Assembly: GCF_900187505.1 (NCBI RefSeq) | Contig: NZ_FYDL01000007.1 | Coordinates: 186,001-250,000, forward strand | Direction of reading: 5' to 3' | DNA length: 64,000 nucleotides | Source of the DNA: Pseudomonas sp. Irchel s3h17 | GTDB lineage: Bacteria; Pseudomonadota; Gammaproteobacteria; Pseudomonadales; Pseudomonadaceae | In this document: positions 17,161 to 24,451 of the stretch, piece after piece | How positions within the stretch are numbered: position 1 is the first letter of the stretch | How the letters are laid out: each line of letters begins with the position of its first letter | Notes under the pieces: model-generated | The model's database searches: none | Told to the model about the DNA's origin: nothing | The model's input: the letters and a program-made list of their open reading frames with translations, nothing else | Program-made: the position numbers and the translations under genes

Positions 17161-17195
17161 CCATAAGGTCAGTTAGGCGTAAATAATTTCGAACT

Positions 17196-17203
17196 AACAA
17201 AAA
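17196..17203 (+). promoter_or_regulatory. AAnAAnAA motif (possible Hfq/Crc site) before the LuxR-type regulator
   Basis: AACAAAAA continues into an A-run and AATAACA, ending directly before the AGGAGG ribosome site. Hfq binding here would be expected to block ribosome access to the regulator mRNA. Confidence 0.45.
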
Positions 17204-17224
17204 AAATAACAGGAGGTTAATGAG

Positions 17225-18469
17225 ATGCATGCCGCGAAAATGCCTCGTGCAGGCGCAAGCTCCAGACTCAACCTGATTGAAATTTTGAACACTCTTCCCT
17301 CTACCATACCCCGCCCGGAGCTGGCCGCGCTGACGGCCGAGGACCTGGCTGTCGAAGCCGCGCTCGGGACTGTCGACCAGAGTCGCATGATCCTCTCGAT
17401 CTACCAGGGAGTACTGGGTCGAGAGCCCTGGCGCGAAACGACCCAGCACCTGGGCGCCTATATGGCGTCCACTGCGATCATGGTGATTCGGCCATCTTCC
17501 AGCACGGATCTTGGCTTTCTGGTCTGCCATCCCCGCCATCCGGAAATCGAGCATGCCTATCGTGCCCATTTCTGGACTCAGGATCCGTTTCTCGAGATAC
17601 CCATCGATCAGGTGCTCACGATCGATGAGCACCTCGGGGCGGACAATTGGCTTTCCTCGGAGTTCTATCAGCGCATCATCGGCGAGGGCGGAGCGCGTTA
17701 CGGCCTGGGCATCAACATAGTCTCCGAGAATGGCACCTTGTGCCGTATCCGCCTGTACCGCCTGCCCGAGCAACCCGCGTTCACCCAGGTGGACAAGGAT
17801 CGCCTGCGCGAGCTGGTTGCTCATTTCCGGAAGGCGTTGAGCCTGGCGGCCCGGCTCGAGTGCCAAGCGACGCAGAGCGAGTTGTACGAAGGGGCACTGG
17901 ACCGGCTGCACATTGGTGCCATCGTGCTCGACGAGAAACAGCATGTGCTGCGCTGCAACCATGTCGCCCAGTCGCTGCTCAATGACAGCGATGGCCTGAA
18001 GCGGGCGGGAAATGGTGTGGAAGCCTACTACCGCAACGAGCGCAGCATGCTCCAGGAGCTCATCAACTCGGCGGGCCCGGCGGCGCAGGTGATGTCCATC
18101 TCCCGGGCCTCCGGCAAACGCAAGCTGGGGCTGGTGGTCAGGAGCATCCCCCTGCGCGAGGGGTCCGAAGGTAAATGCCGCCCGGCCTGGATGATCTTCG
18201 TCTGCGACCCGGATGCACAAACCACGGCACCGCGTGAAATCATGCGCCAGGTGTTCGAATTCACCCCCGCTGAAGCGAACCTGGCGATGGAGCTGGCCAA
18301 CGGGCTGTCGCTGGACGAGGCGGCAGAGTTGCTGGGTATCCGGCGCAACACCGCGCGCACGCACCTGCGTGCGATCTTCGCCAAGGCCGGGGTGACTCGG
18401 CAGGCGGAGCTGGTCAGGCTGGTGCTCAATGGGGTGATCTGCCTTTCGACTCCCAGCCCGGCGGGCTAG
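17225..18469 (+). CDS. LuxR-type transcriptional regulator, TesR/TeiR-like by context (414 aa)
   Basis: The C-terminal helix-turn-helix of the LuxR/GerE type is clear: FTPAEANLAMELANGLSLDE followed by AAELLGIRRNTARTHLRAIFAKAG, around residues 345-395. The N-terminal 300 residues are a sensor-like region with no REC domain, no Walker A motif and no autoinducer-domain signature that I can recognise. A single LuxR-type regulator inside a proteobacterial steroid cluster is known from Comamonas (TeiR/TesR), which activates steroid genes. The start is fixed by AGGAGG 8 nt upstream. It is 64 bp downstream of the OYE gene and may be transcribed with it. It is the obvious candidate to bind the CTACTGCA-N8-ATG boxes. 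Confidence 0.8.
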   Translation: MHAAKMPRAGASSRLNLIEILNTLPSTIPRPELAALTAEDLAVEAALGTVDQSRMILSIYQGVLGREPWRETTQHLGAYMASTAIMVIRPSSSTDLGFLVCHPRHPEIEHAYRAHFWTQDPFLEIPIDQVLTIDEHLGADNWLSSEFYQRIIGEGGARYGLGINIVSENGTLCRIRLYRLPEQPAFTQVDKDRLRELVAHFRKALSLAARLECQATQSELYEGALDRLHIGAIVLDEKQHVLRCNHVAQSLLNDSDGLKRAGNGVEAYYRNERSMLQELINSAGPAAQVMSISRASGKRKLGLVVRSIPLREGSEGKCRPAWMIFVCDPDAQTTAPREIMRQVFEFTPAEANLAMELANGLSLDEAAELLGIRRNTARTHLRAIFAKAGVTRQAELVRLVLNGVICLSTPSPAG

Positions 18470-18547
18470 CGGGTAGGCGGGGGCGGCACGGCGTCAACTT
18501 CGGCCCGCGCCCGCCTGCATACAACCACTTGCAACACCGGCAAGGAC

Positions 18548-18573
18548 GCGGTGCGCGCGCTCGCGCGCACCGC
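18548..18573. repeat. GC-only perfect inverted repeat after the regulator gene
   Basis: GCGGTGCGCGCG and CGCGCGCACCGC are separated by CT, giving a 12-bp perfect stem 78 bp after the LuxR gene. No T-run follows, so it may be a rho-assisted terminator. The rest of the 327-bp gap 18470-18796 holds only the box at 18722. Confidence 0.5.
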
Positions 18574-18721
18574 TGCCGTGACCAATCCCTCATCTCGAAA
18601 ATCCCGTCCTCGAAGTTATCGGCCAGCAGGGTAGGGCTTCCCTCTCCGGTTGGCAGCCGCCGTCGATGAACTGCTCCTGGCACTGCCCGGTGGCTTTTCG
18701 CAGCGAACTAAATTTGAACGT

Positions 18722-18740
18722 CTACTGCATGCGGATCATG
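18722..18740 (+). promoter_or_regulatory. steroid-cluster box before the ring-cleavage operon
   Basis: CTACTGCATGCGGATCATG matches the strong box at 15 of 19 positions. It lies 57 bp before the hsaD start and in the same orientation as the other copies. Confidence 0.58.
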
Positions 18741-18796
18741 CGGAGCGCGCGGTTGCCGCAGCATAGTCAGGCCATAACAACCTGTGGAGAACGGTT

Positions 18797-19648
18797 ATGT
18801 CCTTGCAACCAGAAACTTCTCGATCGCCGATTCCGGTGGGCCATTTCATCGAGGTGGGTGATGCCTATCGCCTGCATTGTCACGAAGTTGGCCAGGCCTC
18901 GGCGGAGCGCCCGACGCTGGTCTTCCTGCACGGCAGTGGTCCAGGCGCGAGCGGTTACAGCAACTTCCACCTGAATTTCCCGTTCTTCGCCGAGCAGGGC
19001 TTTCACGTGCTGATCCCGGATCTCCTGGGTTACGGGCTTTCGGACAAGCCGCAAGACATCCACTACACCTCCACCATGCAAGTGGAGCTGCTGCACGAGC
19101 TGCTGAGCAAGAAGAACGTGACCCGTGCGGTGCTGATCGGCAATTCCATGGGGGGGGCCATCGCCTTCCAGTACGGCCTGACCTACCCGGAGCAGATCAG
19201 CAAGCTCGTGGTGATGGGCCCGGGCGGGGTCGAGGAGCCTGCATTATGGGCCGCCCAGATGAGCGGGCTGCGCTGCATGGGCGCCTTGATCCAGGGGCGC
19301 AAGACCGATCGCGAGTCCTTTCGTGAGCTGCTGCATCACATTGTTGCCTCGCCACAGACGATCACTGAGGAGGTAATCGATTCGCGCCTGCCGATCTGGC
19401 TCGAACAGCCCCTGGCGGTGTACGCCACGATCAAGGTCGAGGTGCTCACCGAGCGCCTGGCCGAGCTGAAGATGCCAGTGCTGTGCCTGTGGGGGCAGAA
19501 GGACAACTTCCTGCCGGTGCGCCATGCCCTGATCGTCGCGGAGCAGGTCGAGGATGTACGGGTGGTGATCTCCGGCCGCTCCGGGCACTGGTTCATGCTC
19601 GAGGAACCGGACTACTTCAACCGGGAAGTGCTGGATTTCCTCGGCTGA
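18797..19648 (+). CDS. hsaD: meta-cleavage product hydrolase, 4,9-DSHA hydrolase type (283 aa)
   Basis: This alpha/beta hydrolase has the oxyanion region FLHGSGPGASGYSNF, the nucleophile elbow GNSMGG (Ser117), Asp236 in GQKDNFLP and His264 in GRSGHWFML, the triad and spacing of HsaD/BphD/TesD enzymes. It would hydrolyse the C-C bond of the ring-A meta-cleavage product 4,9-DSHA to 2-hydroxyhexa-2,4-dienoate and a bicyclic acid (DOHNAA). It opens the operon that continues with kshB, hsaC, hsaA, kshA and the delta4-type flavoprotein. The start at 18797 follows GAGAACGGTT, and the regulatory box lies just upstream. Confidence 0.9.
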   Translation: MSLQPETSRSPIPVGHFIEVGDAYRLHCHEVGQASAERPTLVFLHGSGPGASGYSNFHLNFPFFAEQGFHVLIPDLLGYGLSDKPQDIHYTSTMQVELLHELLSKKNVTRAVLIGNSMGGAIAFQYGLTYPEQISKLVVMGPGGVEEPALWAAQMSGLRCMGALIQGRKTDRESFRELLHHIVASPQTITEEVIDSRLPIWLEQPLAVYATIKVEVLTERLAELKMPVLCLWGQKDNFLPVRHALIVAEQVEDVRVVISGRSGHWFMLEEPDYFNREVLDFLG

Positions 19649-19680
19649 GTCAGGGGTGCTCGCCAGTCGGGGAGCACGTG

Positions 19681-20751
19681 ATGGAGCTCGTCTCCGTTGC
19701 TAGCGCAAGAGTTGAAGTTATGTCGACGTCCCTTTATCTCCGGCTCCAGGTGGCCGAGGTCATCGAGGAAACGCACGATAGCAAGTCGATCGTGTTTGCC
19801 TCTCCCGTGGAGCCGCGGGCATTCGCTTACAAGCCGGGCCAGTTCTTGACTCTGCGCATCCCTGTCCAGGGGCAGAGCATCGCCCGATGCTATTCGCTGG
19901 CTAGTGCGCCGGCTGTGGACGCTGCACTGAAGGTCACCATCAAGCGTGTACGCGATGGCCTGGGTTCCAACTGGATCTGCGACAACCTGCGCGCCGGCGA
20001 TGTCTTGGAGGTATTGCCGCCAGCCGGGGTGTTCTGCCCGGCTTCCCTGGATGTCGATTTCCTGCTGTTCGCTGGCGGCAGCGGCATCACGCCGGTGATG
20101 TCGATTATCAAGTCCTGCCTACACCAGGGCAGCGGTCGGGTTCAGCTGTTCTACGCCAACCGCGATGAGCGATCGGTGATCTTCCGCGATGAGTTGCAGC
20201 AACTGGGGCGTGCTTACCCGCAACGCCTCACGGTCATGCACTGGCTGGAGTCAGTTCAGGGGTTGCCGACAGCGGCGCAACTGGCCGGCTTCTGTCGCGG
20301 GCGCCTGGATGCGCACGCCTTCGTCTGTGGCCCCGGCCCCTTCATGGATGCCGTGGAGCAGACGCTGCTTGACCTGAATGTGGAGCGCAGCCGGATTCAT
20401 GTCGAGCGTTTTGTTTCGCTGAGCAGCGACCCTGGCGTCTTGGCCGATGCCCCCGCGGCGGCTGCCGACGGCCCGCGGGTTGAACTCATGGCCCAGCTCG
20501 ACGGCGAGCATCACATGCTGCCCTGGAGTCCGGATGTCGATCTGCTGGATGCCCTGCTCGGGGCGGGGGTCGGTGCGCCCTTCTCCTGTCGCGAGGGGCG
20601 CTGCAGTGCCTGCATGTGCCGGGTGGCGGAGGGCGAGGTGAGTATGCGTAGCAACGAGGTGCTGAGTGCCATCGATCTGGCCGAGGGCTGGGTGCTGGCC
20701 TGCCAGGCTCGACCACTCAGCGACAAGGTCTCGGTCAGCTTTGACGGCTGA
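19681..20751 (+). CDS. kshB: ferredoxin reductase component of 3-ketosteroid 9alpha-hydroxylase (356 aa)
   Basis: The domain order is FAD-binding (RCYSLASAP, the RxYS-type flavin motif, near residue 80), NAD-binding (FAGGSGITPVMSII near 125; VCGPGPFMDAVE near 220) and a C-terminal plant-type 2Fe-2S domain with CREGRCSACMC and a distant ACQ cysteine. This is the KshB/PaaE/HmpX-like layout and it would feed NADH electrons to KshA. The start at 19681 was chosen for GGGGAG 6 nt upstream. A second ATG 13 codons later has a poorer site. HsaB is a small flavin reductase of different architecture, so this gene is better paired with kshA four genes on. Confidence 0.86.
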   Translation: MELVSVASARVEVMSTSLYLRLQVAEVIEETHDSKSIVFASPVEPRAFAYKPGQFLTLRIPVQGQSIARCYSLASAPAVDAALKVTIKRVRDGLGSNWICDNLRAGDVLEVLPPAGVFCPASLDVDFLLFAGGSGITPVMSIIKSCLHQGSGRVQLFYANRDERSVIFRDELQQLGRAYPQRLTVMHWLESVQGLPTAAQLAGFCRGRLDAHAFVCGPGPFMDAVEQTLLDLNVERSRIHVERFVSLSSDPGVLADAPAAAADGPRVELMAQLDGEHHMLPWSPDVDLLDALLGAGVGAPFSCREGRCSACMCRVAEGEVSMRSNEVLSAIDLAEGWVLACQARPLSDKVSVSFDG

Positions 20752-20790
20752 CGTTCAGATGAAATCAAGCAATCACTCAGGGAGTAGGTC

Positions 20791-21678
20791 ATGAGCATCA
20801 ATCAATTCGCTTACGCGGTAGTCGAGTCCACTGATATCGAAAAGTGGCGCTTCTTTGGCAGCCAGATTATCGGCCTGGCCGAAGAGTCGGCCGAGGACGG
20901 CGCGCTGTATCTGAAGGCCGATGGTCGCCGCTATCGCATCCTGGTGGTGCCGGGGGCGAGGGACGGCCTTTATGCGGCGGGCTGGGAGACGGCCTCCGAG
21001 GAGCAGTACCTCGCGTCGAGAGAATCGCTCGTCAGGGCGGGTGTGGAGATCGTCGAGTCGACACCGTTGGATCGACATCTTCGTTGCGTTACCGGGCTGT
21101 TTTCCTTTGTGGACCCGTCCGGGAACCGGCAAGAGGTGACCTGGGGACCGATCTCGGACTTCGCGCCCTTCGTTTCGCCGGTCGGCGTCGAGCGTTTCGT
21201 CACCGGTCCCATGGGTATGGGGCACGTGGTGCTGCCGTCGATGAAGTTCGAAGAAACGAAGCAGTTCTGGACCGACGTCTGCGGATTCCAACTGTCCGAC
21301 ATGCTGCATGTCCAGCTCTCGCCCGAGTACCGGGCGCGCATCCACTTCATGCACTGCAACCCACGCCAGCACAGCCTGGCGTTGGCCGAGATGCCCCAGC
21401 CCAGTGGCTGCGTGCACATCATGATGGAGGTGCCTGGGCTCGATGATGTGGGGCGCGCGCTGGACCGCATCGCCCGGCACAAGGTCCCGCTGGCGGCCAC
21501 GCTTGGACGCCACGTCAACGACGATATGGTTTCGTTCTACGTCTGGACACCGGGCGGCTTCGCCCTGGAGTTCGGCTGTGGCGGCATGGTTGTGGACTGG
21601 GAGAACGATCACACGGTTTTCGAAACGACCCGTGGCAGCCATTGGGGACACCAGTGGGCCGCTCCGCCGGCCTCGTGA
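20791..21678 (+). CDS. hsaC: extradiol dioxygenase, 3,4-DHSA type (295 aa)
   Basis: This type-I two-domain extradiol dioxygenase has iron ligands His145 (GMGHVVL), His209 (GCVHIMME) and Glu260 (GGFALEFG). The conserved second-shell residues His194, His241 and Tyr250 fall at nearly the same numbers as in BphC. It is the HsaC/TesB enzyme that cleaves the catechol ring A of 3,4-DHSA at the meta position. The start follows GGGAGTAGGTC. It lies 39 bp after kshB in one operon. Length and residues are all canonical. Confidence 0.92.
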   Translation: MSINQFAYAVVESTDIEKWRFFGSQIIGLAEESAEDGALYLKADGRRYRILVVPGARDGLYAAGWETASEEQYLASRESLVRAGVEIVESTPLDRHLRCVTGLFSFVDPSGNRQEVTWGPISDFAPFVSPVGVERFVTGPMGMGHVVLPSMKFEETKQFWTDVCGFQLSDMLHVQLSPEYRARIHFMHCNPRQHSLALAEMPQPSGCVHIMMEVPGLDDVGRALDRIARHKVPLAATLGRHVNDDMVSFYVWTPGGFALEFGCGGMVVDWENDHTVFETTRGSHWGHQWAAPPAS

Positions 21679-21792
21679 TTTAGCGTTATCTACTCCTGAT
21701 GCAGGGCGCGCGGGGGGCCTTTTGTTGTGGAACATGAGCCTGTGGCCACCCTTGCGCCAAAGCGGGATTCACTACTTGGGAAGTCGAGAACA

Positions 21793-22995
21793 ATGCAAAC
21801 AGTCGAGATGAAACAGCCTGCCGCGAACATTCCCGGCAGCGAAGAGCTGATCGCCCGAGCCCGGGCCCTGGTTCCGGTGTTGCGCGAGCGAGCGGTGCTG
21901 GGCGACGAGAACCGCCGTCTGCCGCAGGAGACCATTGCCGACCTGCAGGCCGCAGGGCTGTTCCGCGTCCTGCAGCCCAAGCGCTATGGCGGCTATGAAA
22001 TGAGCCCCAAGGTGTTCTACGACATCGTCATGACCCTGGCCGAAGGCGACATGTCGGTGGGCTGGGTCTACTCGGTGGTCGCGGTACATGCGTGGCAGAT
22101 GGCGCTGTTCGATGACCGTGCGGCGCAGGAGGTATGGGGCGAGGACAGCAATGTCCGGATCTCTTCTTCCTATATGCCCACGGGTCGTGCCAAGCCTGTC
22201 GAGGGCGGCTTCCTGTTCAGCGGGCGCTGGGGCTACTCCAGTGGTTGTGACCACTGCGACTGGGTGTTCCTCGGTGGCTTGGTGGAAACCGCCGAGGGGC
22301 AACCTATCGATGCGCGCACCTGGCTGATTCCACGCAAGGACTACGAAATCCTCGATACCTGGCATACCGCGGGCCTGAAGGGGACCGGTAGCAAGGATAT
22401 CGTCATCAAGGATGCCTTTGTGCCGGAGTACCGCACGCACAAGATGATCGACGGCTTTACCTGCAACAGCCCCGGCAACCAGTTGAATACCGCGGCGTTG
22501 TATCGCATGCCATTCGGCCAGGTATTCAGCCGGGCGGTGTCCACGGCCTCAATCGGGGCGTTGCGCGGCATGGTCGACAGCTTCGTGGAGACCGCCAAGA
22601 CCCGCGTCAACGTCGTGGGTGCCAAGACTAGCGACGACTCGGTCGCGCAGCTGGCGATCGCTGAAGCGATCAACACCATCGACGAGCTGACCCTGGTGCT
22701 CAAGCGCAACTTCGAGGCGCTCGAAGGTTATGCCGAACGGGGCGAGGTTCCGCCGATCGAGGAGCGGGTGAAGTATCGCTTCCAGGCCAGCTACCCGCCG
22801 GAGCGCGTCGCGGAGCTGGCTTCGCGCCTGTTCAAGGCAGCCGGCGGTGCGGCGGTCTACACCCGAAACCCGTATGGGCGCTTTCTGGCCGACATCAATG
22901 TCTGTCGCCAGCATGCCGCCAATCAGTTCCAGATGTTCGGCACGAACTGGGCCAAGGTGCAGTTGGGCCAGCAGAGCCTGGATTTTTTCCTGTAA
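21793..22995 (+). CDS. hsaA: flavin-dependent 3-HSA hydroxylase, oxygenase component (400 aa)
   Basis: This protein has an acyl-CoA-dehydrogenase fold of the group-D two-component monooxygenases: AAGLFRVLQPKRYGGYEMSP near residue 55, GDMSVGWVYSVVAVHAWQ near 85, SGRWGYSSGCDHCDWVFLGG near 145 and FKAAGGAAVYTRNPYGRFLAD near 350. These match HsaA/TesA2, which hydroxylates the phenolic ring A of 3-HSA at C4 using reduced flavin from HsaB. No HsaB-type reductase is seen in this window, so it must be supplied from elsewhere. The start at 21793 (MQTVEMKQ) gives the family length. An upstream in-frame ATG adds 22 unlikely residues. Confidence 0.88.
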   Translation: MQTVEMKQPAANIPGSEELIARARALVPVLRERAVLGDENRRLPQETIADLQAAGLFRVLQPKRYGGYEMSPKVFYDIVMTLAEGDMSVGWVYSVVAVHAWQMALFDDRAAQEVWGEDSNVRISSSYMPTGRAKPVEGGFLFSGRWGYSSGCDHCDWVFLGGLVETAEGQPIDARTWLIPRKDYEILDTWHTAGLKGTGSKDIVIKDAFVPEYRTHKMIDGFTCNSPGNQLNTAALYRMPFGQVFSRAVSTASIGALRGMVDSFVETAKTRVNVVGAKTSDDSVAQLAIAEAINTIDELTLVLKRNFEALEGYAERGEVPPIEERVKYRFQASYPPERVAELASRLFKAAGGAAVYTRNPYGRFLADINVCRQHAANQFQMFGTNWAKVQLGQQSLDFFL

Positions 22996-23111
22996 CGCCC
23001 CGGGGTCGGGGACATACCCCTGACCCACTGGTATTCCCGGGATAGACAGAGGGTGGACACGGGTCTCGCGACAACCTGGCGGTGAGCGACATTCACTGTC
23101 TTTAGCCTGCA

Positions 23112-23119
23112 AACAATAA
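23112..23119 (+). promoter_or_regulatory. AAnAAnAA motif (possible Hfq/Crc site) before kshA
   Basis: AACAATAA followed by AAAACG lies just upstream of the TGGAGG ribosome site of kshA, in a 142-bp gap after hsaA. Confidence 0.42.
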
Positions 23120-23137
23120 AAACGACTGGAGGTCTTT

Positions 23138-24328
23138 ATGAGCAACCTGGCCAACGAGAAGCCGCACATCATCGTGAGCGACCAGTGCGAACGTTTTGCC
23201 CGCGGTTGGCACTGCCTGGGGCTGAGTGAACAGTTCCGTGATGGCAAACCGCATACCCTCGAGGCATTCGGCCTCAAGCTGGTGGTGTTCGAGGGCGAAC
23301 ACAACAAGCAGCTCAATGTCATCAACGCCTTCTGCCCACACCTGGGCGGTAACCTGGGCGAGGGCACCATCAAGGGCGACACCATCGCCTGCCCCTTCCA
23401 TGACTGGCGTTGGGCCGGTGACGGCAAGTGCGCGGCCATCCCCTATGCCAAGCGCGTGCCGCCGCGCGCGCGCACGCAAAGTTTCATGACCTGCGAGGAA
23501 AACAAGCAGCTGTTCGTCTGGCACGACCCCGAGGGCAATCCGCCACCGCCGGATGTGATCATTCCCCACCTGGAAGGCGCTTTCAGTGATGAATGGAGCA
23601 GCTGGTCCTGGTCAACCCATGAGGTCGATACCAACAGTCGGGAGCTGGTCGACAATCTGGTGGACGTCGCGCATTTCTTCTACGTGCATGGCGAGGGCAT
23701 GGGCGGCGGCAGCACCTACTTCAAGAACGTCTTCGAGGACCATTTCGCCACTCAGTACCTGGAGATGGGGCCGCAACCAGAGCAACCCGGCTATCAGAAG
23801 GATGCCGCCTATACCGGCGACCTGAGCAAGCTGGATGGCTTTTCACGTGGAGAAACGACCTACCATGGTCCCTCCTATCTGGTGTCGCGCTTGCTGACCA
23901 ATATTCCGGGCAACGTGCCGATAGAGACCTATGAAATCCTCGCGCACTACCCGGTTCATGCGAACAAGTTCGTACTGCACATGGGCTTTATCACCCGCAA
24001 TAGCCCGATGCTGCCGCCCGAGCACAATGCCGCTCGCGCCGCTGCCGTAGCCGAGGCGTATCGCGTGGGCACCCTGCAGGACGTGGCAATCTGGCGAACC
24101 AAGACCCGTATCGACAATCCGCTGCTCTGCGACAGCGACGGCCCGTTGTACCAACTGCGGCGCTGGTACCAGCAGTTCTTCGAGGACATTGCCGATATCA
24201 AGCCGGAAATGGTCAACCGCTTCGAGGCCGAAACCGACACCCGCCACGCACAACCCGTGTGGGAGCAGCAGGCTGCCGAAAAGCTCGCTGAGTACGCACC
24301 TCAGGCGGCAGCCAAGTCGCAAGACTGA
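23138..24328 (+). CDS. kshA: 3-ketosteroid 9alpha-hydroxylase oxygenase, Rieske component (396 aa)
   Basis: The Rieske cluster ligands are Cys66-x-His68 (CPHLGGNLGEG) and Cys85-x2-His88 (CPFHDWRW). The mononuclear iron site is NLVDVAHFFYVH with Asp176, His179 and His184, and Asp315 in LQDVAIWRTKTRID. The tail RRWYQQFFEDIADIKPEMV is characteristic of KshA. With KshB it hydroxylates C9 of 3-ketosteroids. Combined with delta1-dehydrogenation this opens ring B and aromatises ring A. The start has CTGGAGG upstream. Ligand spacing and length agree closely with the actinobacterial enzyme. Confidence 0.94.
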   Translation: MSNLANEKPHIIVSDQCERFARGWHCLGLSEQFRDGKPHTLEAFGLKLVVFEGEHNKQLNVINAFCPHLGGNLGEGTIKGDTIACPFHDWRWAGDGKCAAIPYAKRVPPRARTQSFMTCEENKQLFVWHDPEGNPPPPDVIIPHLEGAFSDEWSSWSWSTHEVDTNSRELVDNLVDVAHFFYVHGEGMGGGSTYFKNVFEDHFATQYLEMGPQPEQPGYQKDAAYTGDLSKLDGFSRGETTYHGPSYLVSRLLTNIPGNVPIETYEILAHYPVHANKFVLHMGFITRNSPMLPPEHNAARAAAVAEAYRVGTLQDVAIWRTKTRIDNPLLCDSDGPLYQLRRWYQQFFEDIADIKPEMVNRFEAETDTRHAQPVWEQQAAEKLAEYAPQAAAKSQD

Positions 24329-24339
24329 TGTACGAGGGG

Positions 24340-24357
24340 CACCGCGCTAGCGCGGTG
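24340..24357. repeat. 18-bp perfect palindrome after kshA
   Basis: CACCGCGCTAGCGCGGTG is self-complementary and extends with one mismatch to GGGcACC...GGTgTCCC. There is no T-run. It may be an intra-operon hairpin between kshA and the next gene. Confidence 0.55.
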
Positions 24358-24451
24358 TCCCGATTTCCTGGTTCCGGCGGGCCTTCGGTGCGGGGCACTG
24401 CAGCGCAGCCGGTCATCCTCACACCAGCCTCTTCGATAGAGGGGCCGCATC

